64,000 bases of DNA, taken from the NCBI GenBank assembly GCA_030674155.1, contig CM060329.1, positions 29,008,186 to 29,072,185 of the forward strand. The letters are read 5' to 3'. The translations under genes and the position numbers were made by a program. This stretch comes from Stramonita haemastoma. Taxonomy: Eukaryota > Mollusca > Gastropoda > Neogastropoda > Muricidae. Below, one piece after another: positions 34,499 to 57,477 of the stretch (positions within the stretch are counted from its first letter, which is position 1; the number at the start of each line of letters is the position of its first letter). Under the pieces are notes generated by a model. The model ran no database searches. It was not told where the DNA came from and saw only the letters and a program-made list of their open reading frames with translations.

Positions 34499-35832
34499 TG
34501 AGAATCAACACACACATATATCCTAGAAATTTCTCAACAGATTTAAACTGATATAAAAAATATATCCTGGAGATGGGTCAAAAAGGTAGAATTCCATCAA
34601 AAGGCGGAAGATCCTCATGTTTGGATACCACAGAAGTTTACAAATACCACCACCATTCTCTCCTGATACAGACCCAACCCCCCCCCCAAAACATAACAAA
34701 ATCAAATTGCTGTAGGCACCATTTCAGTCAACAGACTTAACAAGAAATTGGTAATGTCACACATAATTGATAGGTAAAAAACAAAATAATTGAACAAATC
34801 CAAAACAAAACAATCGACCAAATCCAAAACAGAACCAAAATAAACACACACAAACCACCAACACCTCCAAAAAAGACATGGCTAGGGTAACTCCACCAAG
34901 CTTCCACTTGTTGTTTGTTTATAACATTCATTTATTCATCTCAGTGTTTTACTTTACATTTAAAAAAAAAACTAGTTCTAATCTTTTTTTTTCTTTTTTT
35001 TTAAAGAACCCCCCCCCCTTCCCAAACTGAGGGCAACTGAGAGAACAACTCATAACAATTAGCAACAACCTTACCACCATCAAAACTGAAATGTGAAGCT
35101 GAAATGCTAAGGAATGTTGATGACAAAAAAGAGAGCAAACTGCTCACCATCTCAATTTTTACACAAGTTAAAGAAACAGAGACAGGAGAGCTAGTCCTTA
35201 AGCAATCTCCAATAGGTACTTTTCCTTGGACTGAATGAAAACCAGAGCGTAACTATCAGAAATCAAATGTCAGTCACCACAAACTGTCAAAGCACAAAAA
35301 ACACCAAACAATTTTAAGGTTATCTACCAGTCCTATTCTATTCAGGCAAGGTTACCATAACTGCAGCTGTTTTCTTTTTTCACTGTTAAAAATTTTTTCA
35401 GGGGGTGGATGGGTGTTGATGGTGGTTAGTTCTGCAGTCTTGCTTTCAATCACTAAAGATGGGGGGGGGGGGGAACCCAGCTCACAAACAACACAAGCAT
35501 TCCACACCTCTACTTATTTTCAGAGTTTCTTGGAACAACAATCATCAGATGATACTTTAAAAAAATCATCAAAAACCAAACAAAACCCCAGCATTATAAA
35601 TCTTTCATCAACCAACAAAAAACTGTGTTTCTATTTACAGCATGTAGTCAGCATCTTTTCTCTTAAAAACATTACAAATATGTGCACCTTCCATTTCTCA
35701 TGGATAATTTTCAAATCTAGAAAAACGCAGCTGCTGCTTTCGGTTCACAGTTCCTATAAGGACCATTACAGTGTAAAGCACACCCCACATACCCCATACA
35801 CAATCTGCAAAAAACATCCAGATGCTTGACCA
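34499..35832. other. No recognisable feature
   Basis: A-rich sequence with a short poly(C) at about 34679 and poly(G) at about 35461-35473. No supported gene. Confidence 0.5.
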
Positions 35833-36130
35833 ACTGCCTAACTCATTGCACTGGTCAAGCCTTGGGAACATGCTGAGTATTTTGAGCTCCTCTAGCAGTA
35901 ACCCATGCTGCACTGACAAAAATGCTGTCATCTTCAATGTGCAGATCTTCAGCTAGTGTACACACACTCACAAGAGGGACTGAAGGCACTGACAGTCTGC
36001 ACATGAAGTGGGCTTGGAGGTCATAGAACACTCCCCTGTTAGTCCACCCAGTGCTGCCAAGAGCTGAACCAGTAACTTCAGAACTATTAGCACCTGAAAC
36101 CAGTTGCCTTAACCACTCAGTCACTGCTGT
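35833..36130 (-). mobile_element. SINE with tRNA-Ser/Leu-like head
   Basis: Read on the minus strand from 36130 it begins GTGACTGAGTGGTTAAGGCA, with ACTGGTTCAGCTC (B-box-like) about 50 nt later. The body to 35833 differs from SINE-1 to SINE-4. It lies about 215 bp downstream of the SUV39H stop codon, so it may be in the 3' untranslated region. Confidence 0.6.
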
Positions 36131-36346
36131 TCAATGGTCAGTGTACAAAGTCTCATTATTTCATTTTCTAAGGTAGTTCTGAGGCAGCTGTTAGTTCATA
36201 ACAGGACAGTCTCAAGTTACCTTGAAAGACTCGTGACTGTCCAAACATCAGGACATTTCTTATGAACATCAGCCTAGCTAAGATCTATAAAATCTGTACA
36301 TAAATGCCTTCAGATGAAGACAAAAAAGCTTTCCCACGGAAATCAT

Positions 36347-49914
<13,568 letters not shown>

Positions 49915-50094
49915 CCTTAATTTTGGCAACAATTGAACCCGTAATTAACTTTTTTGTTTTGCACCCTTTGTTTCCGTTTACCGATCTTCCACACCATCTG
50001 CCTTGTTAGGCTACATGCCAAACGACTCAGCTTCAATTAATTTTTTTTGTCCCAGGAAAGGAATCATTTTTGGAGGGCGAGCGCTCTAAGCCAG

Positions 50095-50200
50095 AGCAAT
50101 TTTGATTGGTTACAGGGGAGAGAACTTCAGAAGACCCAGAGAAGTTCCCGCCAGTACGTGGAGGGTTGGAACCGAAACTAGGCCTATCGATAAGGCCACC
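50095..50200 (-). promoter_or_regulatory. Candidate SUV39H core promoter
   Basis: About 190-280 bp upstream of the ATG lie an inverted CCAAT box (ATTGG at 50105-50109), TTCCCGCC (50145-50152, an E2F-type site) and the palindrome TATCGATA (50185-50192, identical to the DRE motif of Drosophila DREF). GC content is locally higher than in the surroundings. No transcription start site can be fixed from sequence alone. Confidence 0.4.
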
Positions 50201-50293
50201 GATCAGTTTCGGGCGAATTTAGCGTAAGCAAAGACTACCACCGATGGTTGATGAGATCGATACACACCCAGTTAGCTCCTACTTGGATTTTAG

Positions 50294-50590
50294 GGACGGG
50301 ATAGCCTGGTGGTCACAGTGATGTACTGTTCGAATCTCGTTCAAGAGGATTTTTCCTCTGGAGTTAACATGACTGCCGACTCCTCTCTCCCCAAAAGTCC
50401 TTCGGATGAGACTATAAACCGAGGCCCTGTGTGCGAACGCACGCAAAACATTTTCCGCACACGTTAAAACCCGTTCCGCTTTTCGGAGGAGTAGGCCATT
50501 GTGTGCCGTGGGAACGGATGACAGAATTTAAAACTGTATACACACTGGGACGAAATGCAATATGTACATTATTTATTAGTCAATTAATTA
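50294..50590 (+). mobile_element. SINE-1, nearly full length
   Basis: The head GGACGGGATAGCCTGGTGGT and GTTCGAATCTCGTTC (B-box) are followed by the full body (AAAGTCCTTCGGATGAGACT, TAGGCCATTGTGTGCC). The copy has lost its normal 3' terminus. A separate, reversed SINE-1 tail fragment sits at 50604-50651. Confidence 0.85.
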
Positions 50591-50689
50591 ATCAATTTAT
50601 TTATTTATTCTTTTATTTCGAGGAGAATGGAATAAGCACTCAGGTGCTTTAAAAAAAAAATTTTTTTAACATCCTTGCCTTGTTATACG

Positions 50690-52130
50690 GGCATTCTGTG
50701 GTTCTGATCAGGTTGGCAGTGATGTTATACAGCCTCATGGCTGCCCAAAGAGCTGCATGCCAAAGACATAAGGAGGAGGAGGATCTTGCTGGCGTTGGAA
50801 GTTTTTCCACAGATCATTCTTAGGTTGAAAATTTGTTTGATTGTGCTCCGTCCTGCTCTGTAACCTGCCTTCTCTTCTTTGATGATCTCCTCAGCTTCAG
50901 GCTTCAGTGTGTTCAGAAGGATTCTTAGCATGACTTTGCTTAGATGGCTGATCAGGCTGATGGTATGGTAGTTTTGGCATAGTTGGAAGTTGCCTTTCTT
51001 CCAGTGATAATCAGGGACTGTGTTCAAGGTGTTAGCCACTCCCCTGTCTGTCAGATCTTATTGCAGATGGTGAGTAACGACTCTATCATAGTCTCTCCTC
51101 CTGCCTGGACCAGTTCTAGGCTAGTGGTCAGAACATTGTGTTTAAGGGGATATCAATTTTTCCCCTGGAGTTAAAATCAGTGCAGAAAGTCCTCCCGATG
51201 AAACTATAAACCGAGGCCACGTGTGCGAACGCTCGAAGAGCATCTTGCACACACATGAAATCCTGTTCCACTTTTCGGAAGAGAAGGCCGTTGTGTGCCA
51301 GTGGGAACAGATGACAAAATTTACAAACTGCATACACACGGGACAGTGGATGTAAACAAGCAATAAGTGCTTATTCCATTATCCTGGAAGCAAAGGAAGA
51401 GCTAATAAATAGCTCTGATGGAATGTGGTCCACTCCTGCGGACTTCCTTCTTTTAAGTGATCTTAAGGCACTTTTAATTTCTTCCCCTAGGATGAGGTGA
51501 CTGCTGCTGTTGGTTGGTGGAGGGACATCTAGCACCTTGGGGTCCCCTGTTGTTGTGTGAGTGTACACCTCAGAGCAGTACTCTGTCCATCTCTTTAGAA
51601 TATCTTGATCTGTGAAATATTTTCTTGCTTTGTCTTGGATAGTAGTGGTTCTCCCTTGTTTTGAGCTTGTCAGGTCTTCACAAGCTGGTAAGCTTTTATG
51701 CTGTTGTTTTTCTGCACGTTTTCTTTGATAACTTTGCATTGTTTTCAACCATATCTCCTTTGCTGTTCTCATGCCTTAAAAAAAATGACTTGTTGATTGA
51801 TTTTCTCTGTATAGTTTTGCACCATCAGCCTCTTTCTTCTTTTGCTTCAGTTGTTTGCATTTGTCGCACAGCTTCAGTATGTCTTCTGTGACCCAGGGCT
51901 TTTTTGTTGGTCGGCGTTTTTCCAGGGATGTATCTAGCTGTGTCAGTGTTAAAGCTGTTGATCAAGGTATCTACTTCGGTGTTATAGTTGTCAGGAACGA
52001 GGAGTGGGGTAAATTTTCTCTTGAGGCAGAGTCTAAATGTCATCATCACAAGCTTTTGATCGCTTCCTATGTCTGCTTCTGGAATGCTCCTGGTCTTTGC
52101 AATATTGACACGCTTTCAATTAACCAACTT
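50690..52130 (-). mobile_element. LINE (linker plus RT N-part) relic with nested SINE
   Basis: Minus-strand fragments in ORF order. First comes a piece near 51825-52050 (GKTPTNKKALGHRRHTEAVR). Then a linker at 51371-51772 has RYFTDQDILKRW-like and RRKSAGVDHIPSELF words. After that the RT N-part at 50725-51039 has CQNYHTISLISHLSKVML and EEKAGYRAGRSTIKQIFNLR. The ORF is split between the last two by a SINE-1 at 51117-51388. Many stops; inactive. Confidence 0.85.
51117..51388 (+). mobile_element. SINE-1 nested in the LINE
   Basis: It begins GGCTAGTGGTCAGAACATTG and ends TATTCCATTATCCTGGAAG. LINE homology resumes on each side, which dates the SINE insertion after the LINE insertion. Confidence 0.8.
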
Positions 52131-52447
52131 TACTTCACACTTAAAAAAAACAACCCACAAACAACAAAACACCCCCAAAAAACAAACAACCCCCAAAACA
52201 AACAAACCAACAATAAACAAAAAACGAAAACAAAAACCCAGCCCCACTACTCCCCTCACGCATGAGCCATGAAGCATGAGTGGAGTTGGATGGCCCCATG
52301 CAAGACAGCCCAAGTCTGTTCTCTTTTCTATAGGCTATACAATGCGTGACGCATGAGTCATAAAATGCTTGTTTCTATGGCCCAGAAATTCTTGTTTCAT
52401 GTAAAAAAAAAAAAAAGTTCAAGCATCAACAGGCTTGCCTCATCCAT

Positions 52448-52451
<4 letters not shown>

Positions 52452-52509
<58 letters not shown>

Positions 52510-52604
52510 CGTGCGTGCGTGTGTGTGTGTGTGCGTGCGTGCGTGCGTGTGTGTCTGTGTGTGTGTGTGTGTGTGTCTGTGTGTGTCTGTGTGTGCGCGC
52601 GCGC
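52452..52604. repeat. (TG)n / (TGCG)n microsatellite
   Basis: TG repeats with TGCG and TGTC variants, about 150 bp. Confidence 0.97.
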
Positions 52605-52639
52605 AGAAGTGTGAAGCCCATGCAGAATGGAGGCCTGTT

Positions 52640-52915
52640 CGAGGGGATTTCCCCCCTGGGGTTTACATCAGTGCTGACTCCACTCTCCCCAAAACTCTTT
52701 CGGATGAGACTGTAAACCCAGGCCCCGTGTGCAAACGCACGCAGAACATCTTACGCACACGTTAGATCCTGTTCCGCTTTTCGTAAGAGTAGGCCATTGT
52801 GTGCCGGTGGAACAGATGACAAGATTTACAAAACTGCATACACACGGGGACTGGACAAAAAAAAAGCACATGAGTGCTTATTCCATTATCCTCGATATAA
52901 AAGAATAAATAAAGA
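52640..52915 (+). mobile_element. SINE-1, head truncated
   Basis: It starts inside the B-box region (GTTCGAGGGGATTTCCC). The body and the 3' tail ATCCTCGATATAAAAGAATA are well conserved. Confidence 0.88.
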
Positions 52916-53033
52916 AAGAAGTGGAAAAGACGAATGGTTACGGTAGGGCCTATCTCATGATAAAACAATTATCTGGGGGTATGAGCAGATGGGTTCAAGT
53001 TGCTGCCAGGCTGTCTCTTTGAGGGATTTTCCC

Positions 53034-53374
53034 TTTATTTATTCTTTTATATCGAGGATAATAGATTAAGCACTCATTGCTTTTTTAACATCCTGTCCCC
53101 GTGTGTATGCAGTTCTGTAAATCTTGTCATCTGTTCCCACTGGCACACGATGGCCTACTCTTACGAAAAGCGGAACAGGATTTAATGTGTGCGTAAGATG
53201 TTCTGCGTGCGTTCGCACACGGGGCCTCGGTTTATAGTCTCATCCGAAGGACTTTTGGGGAGAGTAAAGTCAGCAGGGATGTTAAGTCTAGGGGAAAAAA
53301 ACCCTCGAACGGGAATTGAACCCGGGTCGTCAAATTGCGAGCGCAATGTTCTGACCACTAGGCTATCCCGTCCC
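53034..53374 (-). mobile_element. SINE-1, full length
   Basis: The tail CTTTTATATCGAGGATAATA is at left. At right the head has the complement of the B-box (AATTGAACCCGGGTCGTC) and of the A-box (GACCACTAGGCTATCCCGTC). It is the best-preserved copy in the window and can serve as the family reference. Confidence 0.92.
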
Positions 53375-53439
53375 CCTTGAGAGTTCATAGAGGTTCTGAT
53401 TCCATTCCCTGCATGTTCTTTGGAAAAGCCTGTGATGGA

Positions 53440-53720
53440 CGCTATAGCTGACTGGTTGAGACTGTTTGACTTCAATCCCATGGGTCCATGAAGTCATGGG
53501 TTTGAATCTTGGTGGCGTCTAGTGAACTAATGGTGGGAAATTTTGACGATTTCCAATGTCAACTCGGAGTGCTGACCTGCCAATGCTTAAATTACCTTTG
53601 TGTATATAATACACATGCAGATGATCAAATATACACATAAAAGATCCTATGGTGGGCAAACATGGTTTCATAATACGCAAAATCTCACCATTAGTGAACC
53701 TTCCCTGCTAACTGCTAAGA
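53440..53720 (+). mobile_element. SINE-4, tRNA-Ser/Leu-like head
   Basis: The head CTATAGCTGACTGGTTGAGA with GGGTTTGAATCTTGG (B-box) is followed by the same body as at 24215 (GGTGGGAAATTTTGACGATT, GACCTGCCAATGCTTAAATT) and a 3' domain, AAAATCTCACCATTAGTGAA. Confidence 0.8.
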
Positions 53721-53860
53721 TTTTTCATATTTGTTGACTGTGGGTGGTAAAAACACCCTCACTCTCTGAAGGGAATTATCCTCATTTGGCGAATGTCAGT
53801 GGTAAAAACACACTCTTTGTAGAGGAAATCATGTTATGAATCCTCACTTTTTTTCTTAAT

Positions 53861-54030
53861 ATACCACTTTATGTGACAGCAGATTTCTCTGTGTGAAATT
53901 CGGGCTGCTCTCCCCGGGGAGAGCTCGTCACCACAAGTGCAGAGCTGCCCTTTCTTTTTTTCCTGTCTGCAACTGTATTCATTTCCTATCAGAGTGGCTT
54001 TTTTCTACAGAATTTTGCCAGAGACAACCC
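53861..54030. repeat. Dispersed repeat, copy 2 (pair with 28752-28950)
   Basis: Same ordered words as the first copy; GGGCTGCTCTCCCCGGGGAG contains the palindrome CTCTCCCCGGGGAGAG. Confidence 0.75.
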
Positions 54031-54055
54031 TCTTGTTGCCGCTTTTTTTTTTTAA

Positions 54056-54246
54056 TGTGTGCTAAATAATGATGTGTAACACACAGGACCTTGGTTTATC
54101 GTTTCATCTGTAAGACCAGCACCCAGACCACCACTCATGGTCTAATGGATGGGGAAAGTTTTAGGCCCAAACAGGATTTGAACCACCATGCACTTCAACC
54201 CAGACTTTTCGCTTTCTAGGCTGGCGCGTTACCACCTAGACCACCG
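54056..54246 (-). mobile_element. SINE-like element, another tRNA-like head
   Basis: On the minus strand from 54246 it reads CGGTGGTCTAGGTGGTAACG, then GGTGGTTCAAATCCTG, spaced as A- and B-boxes. The body toward 54056 has TCTTACAGATGAAACGA. The remainder of the element is not delimited. Confidence 0.55.
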
Positions 54247-54348
54247 ATTGCCAGTGTGGGTAGTTGAAGCACTCGTTTTTTCTGAACAGAACTTTCTGTA
54301 ACAATATTTCTGAACTTAAGAAAGTTGAACCATCCACATGTGGCAGAC

Positions 54349-54425
54349 AGCATCCAGGTCTATGAACACACACACACACACACACACACACAGCATCCAG
54401 GTCTATGAACACACACACACACACA
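54349..54425. repeat. Local duplication with (CA)n
   Basis: CAGCATCCAGGTCTATGAAC followed by (AC)n occurs twice in tandem. Confidence 0.95.
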
Positions 54426-54601
54426 GAACCTGAAGTAAACTGGCCCTTCTCTATTCCCTCACATTGCAGATCCAAGTGAAGTACTTGCTGTGGTAACATA
54501 TTACTGATAAGGAATGTTGCCTTTATGGACTAAACACCTCACTGTCTGAGACTGCTACAATGTTCCAGTCTGTTGCCATGGCTAATAGCAATGTTGTATA
54601 A

Positions 54602-54785
54602 TGAAAGGAAGGGTGGCAAAACACCCACAGTCAATGGATAGGGCTTTTCAGTCTATGAATGTAAGGGTGTCTAAAACACCTGGTCAATGGATAGGGTTTT
54701 TCAGTCTATGAAGGCAAGAGTGGCAGAAACACCCACAGTCGATGGATTAAGAACTTTTGGCATGGGTGTCTACACCACCCACAAC
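54602..54785. repeat. Tandem repeat, about 60-bp unit, 3 copies
   Basis: Units carry GGGTGGCAAAACACCCACAG, TCAATGGATAGGG and TTTCAGTCTATGAA. Each unit contains an inverted GGGTG/CACCC pair, so short hairpins are possible. Related words occur at 53745-53815 and 54960. Confidence 0.8.
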
Positions 54786-55232
54786 TCAACAAATAAGGAT
54801 ATTTCAACTCAAGTTTGTTTGTTTGCTTATTTTCAAAGTTTCAGGGTTCTGTTTGGTGTAGGCTCTATATAGTGTGAAATGAAAAAAAAAACGGACAGCT
54901 ATTGAAAATTTGAGGTGAATAGTTTGATCCGATGAAAAGTTATTGTCAATCTAATGACAGCCAGGGTGTCTTTACACCCACAGTCATCGGGGAAGGCTAG
55001 CTGAGGAATGAAAAAAAAAAAAAGCCTGTAAACTGATATTCTGTATGCAAGAGCACATATAATATTTTAAACATAATACAAAAAATCAACCTTTCATCTC
55101 AGGCCAGTGGTATGGATGACACAAGCATACCTGACATGCAGTTTGCAACCTGGAGAGGGATGGATTTTGCCAGGTTCAACTTGCTATAGACACATGTCTT
55201 AAAGTTTCAGAGCAGTGCCCCGATGATTCCCC
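54786..55232. other. No recognisable feature
   Basis: AT-rich intergenic sequence. Confidence 0.5.
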
Positions 55233-55536
55233 TTAACCCTCTTAGTCCCATACCAGGATTTAACAATTGCCCCCCCTTAGTCCCAAACTGGGATTTACTG
55301 GGATTTACACACAGATTTCCATCATGCTGTGACCATCACTAATTGCTACCACATGCTAAAGCTCTATCAGGCTAGAGGTAGGAACCTTGCTGAAAGTCTG
55401 TAAGTAATTATAGCTGCTGGTATGTACTTAGAAGGAGGAAAAGGCGAGGGAGCATGTGTGCCTTATCTGATTTCGTGATGGAATGCAAAATCTAGGGGCA
55501 GTTTGTGTTCAGAGACACCGAATGCAAGAGGGTTAA
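55233..55536. mobile_element. piggyBac-like MITE, 304 bp
   Basis: TTAA is at both ends. Inner termini are CCCTCTTAGTCCC at left and, reverse-complemented, CCCTCTTGCATTC at right. The internal word CCCCTTAGTCCCAAACTGGG repeats the left terminus at about 55270. No coding sequence. Confidence 0.65.
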
Positions 55537-55730
55537 CCTGCCAAAAGTGGTAGCAGTTAAGTCTGTTTTGACAGGTCCAGCCATGTTCAGGACAAAAGGC
55601 AATACCACTAATTGATTTATAGCTGTACACTCCCAAAATTAAAAAAAAAAAGATTTATGGCTGTACAATCCCAAATAGTGTTCTTTCAATAACACACACA
55701 CACAATTAAGTCTTTCACACACAGGCGCGG

Positions 55731-55734
<4 letters not shown>

Positions 55735-55780
<46 letters not shown>
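55735..55780. repeat. (CA)n microsatellite
   Basis: About 22 CA units. Confidence 0.97.
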
Positions 55781-55782
<2 letters not shown>

Positions 55783-57364
55783 AGACTTAAGTCTTTCATT
55801 TATTGTTTCTGTCAATAGACTTCAAATGCATAAGATATCCAACAAATGAGAGTAGTATTAAAATCAAACACACACTTCTGACAGTTTTGAAGGAGGTCCC
55901 CCCGCCCTTCCCTAGTTTTATTTAGAAAAGTGCACAAAAATGACTGATCACTACATTCTTAATATCTTGCAATGCAAAGAACAACAGTACAAATACAAAT
56001 ATCAGGACACATATCAACAATGCCATGGTTCACACAGGTTCAAGCTAACGGATACTTCATGCTCAAAATGCACTCTCCTGAGGATGAGAATTAGGATTAT
56101 TACTTGAAAAAGAAGAAAGCTTTCTGATGTACATGTTTTAATTTTCATCACATTCATGTAATGCATCCTCACCTCTCTCTCCCCCCCCTCTCTCTCACAC
56201 ACACACACATACACACAAACACACACACACACACATGCACAGACACACAGAGAATGTGACAGAATATGACTCTTTTCTTACTTGCACTCAAAAGACACTG
56301 TCACTTTCCAAAAGAAAAAAAAAATGCAGAGGTCAAAACTACATGGGATAGTAATATAAACCCACAATAAAAAATAGTCCATCAGTGTGTATACACAGTA
56401 AATTTTCTCTCAAAAAACAAGGGTGCATTCCTTCCAGATTTCAAGTCAAGGCATTCACACAAGAGTCAACAACAGGAGAGGAGAAGCTGCCAAGGTCATC
56501 AACTGTGGTCGGCCAGGGGGGTCACTGGAATATGTAAACTTTCTTGCTGTCCTGAGGAGCTTTCGTGGGCTGTCACATGCAGGCCTCCTTCCCTGCAATG
56601 TTAGAGAAAGTTGCCATCCTTTTATCTGTGTTTTCATTTGCCTTTGTAGCCAGTGCTGTGTACGAAATTGTGTTGGGGTACAAGCAGTCATTAGAGTCAA
56701 AATTCAGAAAATGATTTTGCCTGTTTCTCCTGTAACATGAAATTGGCCCCTACCCCTCCTCTGTAACCTAATATCCCCTCCCCTCAACACCATCTTGCTA
56801 TACTATAGAATTAAAGCAAGACAATAAAATTGAGAAACAGAGCGGATATCAACTTCACTAATCACTTGAGGATCAATTGCCATTTTAGTTTCAAACTATC
56901 CATAACTCAATGAAAAACTGAGTGGTTCTGCACAAGCTAAGAAGTTTTTCCACAAAACTGGTACAATGACAAAACTCCAACTGTATGTGTGCAAGCATGT
57001 GTGCTGTGTGAATGTGACTGAAGCCCAGGGCATACAGAACCTCTTTACTTTGTACACTTTTGAAATGTTTCAAACGTTTCAAGTAGTGGTTTGTCCGTTT
57101 TGCACTGACAGGTTGAAGGGAACACATTTGAAGGGCGTGTCTAAACAACAAGGTTGAAAAGGATAGTTTGTTGCCTGCTTATACAGCAATGTTAATGCTA
57201 GGCTGCTATCAGGCCACCTACCAAACTAGGCCCTGAACTGCTGCTGGGTGACTGAACTACTTACTTTTGTCATTTGAATTAAAATCTTACACATACCACA
57301 TGTTACAGACTCACTTGCCTTGATGAAGATAAAAGTGATGTATGTATGTCTTTATTGAACACAT
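55781..57364. other. Unassigned; may hold the HSPA14 terminal exon
   Basis: AT-rich DNA with CA tracts near 56200-56245. One minus-strand stretch near 56262-56300 (acceptor-like TTTCTTTTGGAAAG, then frames VTVSFECK-stop or SDSVF-stop) could be a short last HSPA14 exon, but neither frame convincingly matches the family C-terminus. Confidence 0.3.
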
Positions 57365-57382
57365 GACCCCCCCCCCCCCCCC
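57365..57382. repeat. Poly(C) tract
   Basis: About 17 consecutive C just downstream of the last recognised HSPA14 exon. Confidence 0.95.
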
Positions 57383-57418
57383 AACACACACACCTCTCTT
57401 CTACAAACAGTAACTGAC

Positions 57419-57477
57419 CTCTTCAAATGGAAGGTGGTTTTGATGGTGGCTCCTGCAGGTAGATCCTTCATTACCAG
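57419..57477 (-). CDS. HSPA14: HSPA14 exon (penultimate)
   Basis: The acceptor ATTTTTCAG precedes 57477 and the donor is AG/GTCAGT. It encodes LVMKDLPAGATIKTTFHLKR, corresponding to human VVLQDL...VLTMKRDGS. It ends two bases into the Arg codon, so at least one more exon must follow. Confidence 0.88.

Noticed and set aside
35855..36124. An 89-residue open frame downstream of SUV39H
   Set aside because: It is the translation of a tRNA-headed SINE, with A- and B-box spacing visible on the same strand.
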